NCBI GenBank assembly: GCA_009697555.1
Contig: WLQV01000073.1
Coordinates: forward strand, 1 to 5,894
Direction: 5' to 3'
DNA: 5,894 nt
Source: Actinomycetota bacterium
GTDB taxonomy: Bacteria; Actinomycetota; Actinomycetes; Nanopelagicales; Nanopelagicaceae
Made by a program: the position numbers and the translations under genes. Positions within the stretch are counted from its first letter, which is position 1; the number at the start of each line of letters is the position of its first letter. The notes beneath the pieces are model-generated. The model was not told the origin of the DNA. It was given only the letters and a program-made list of their open reading frames with translations, and ran no database searches. This document shows, one piece after another, positions 5,820 through 5,894 of the stretch.

Positions 5820-5894
5820 ATGAAAGTTTCAACATTTAAGAAAGCTGCAGCTGCTGGTGCAGTAGCTGCGTTGCTTATTGCACAACCTGCAATG
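5820..5894 (+). CDS. Secreted protein N-terminus, possibly PstS; 3' part missing
   Basis: Only the first 25 codons are inside the window. They encode a positively charged start (MKVSTFKK), then a small-residue hydrophobic stretch (AAAAGAVAALLIAQ), then PAM, which is the form of a Sec signal peptide. No lipobox cysteine is seen before the edge. It has a strong ribosome site and follows pstB by 107 bp on the same strand. Because no phosphate-binding protein gene lies upstream of pstC, this is the natural place for pstS, whose product would deliver phosphate to PstC-PstA. That identity rests on context only: a phosphatase or another exported protein is equally compatible with 25 residues, so no gene symbol is given. 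Confidence 0.6.
   Translation, partial: MKVSTFKKAAAAGAVAALLIAQPAM

Overview
The window looks like chromosomal DNA of an actinobacterium with middling G+C (judged by eye, not counted). A small-genome freshwater actinobacterium of the Nanopelagicales/acI type is one possibility, but nothing here proves it. Supporting points are a pyrophosphatase that closely follows the mycobacterial pattern, a PstA with two extra N-terminal membrane segments as I recall from Streptomyces, 11-nt-spaced GTTCACC-like repeats upstream of pstC as in actinobacterial PHO boxes, GTG starts, and a tRNA-His next to orn.

Layout. Bases 1-2671 are all on the minus strand. In transcription order they are orn (oligoribonuclease), tRNA-His(GTG) with encoded CCA, ppa (inorganic pyrophosphatase), amt (ammonium transporter) and the first 60 codons of a PII protein (glnB/glnK), which runs off the left edge. 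The ppa-amt gap is 2 nt and the amt-glnB gap is 12 nt, so these three are probably one transcript. Bases 2672-2795 are a divergent control region with an 8-bp inverted repeat and four 11-nt-spaced PHO-type repeats. Bases 2796-5712 on the plus strand are pstC, pstA and pstB, tightly packed (4-nt overlap, then a 2-nt gap). Bases 5713-5819 hold a 14-bp perfect palindrome and repeated CTGTA words. From 5820 a secreted protein begins and is cut off by the right edge; PstS is the natural guess. There is no gene-free stretch longer than about 125 bases.

How the genes fit together. The left arm covers nitrogen: Amt brings in ammonium, and PII senses nitrogen/energy state and normally binds the Amt channel. 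Ppa, upstream of amt, hydrolyses pyrophosphate to phosphate. The right arm is the membrane and ATPase part of the high-affinity phosphate ABC transporter, probably under PhoP control. Orn degrades 2-5-nt RNA fragments.

I found no evidence of a wholly new system. The most interesting points are regulatory (PHO-type repeats abutting a dyad, and a palindrome before the secreted protein) and biochemical (a Glu in place of the first twin-His of Amt).
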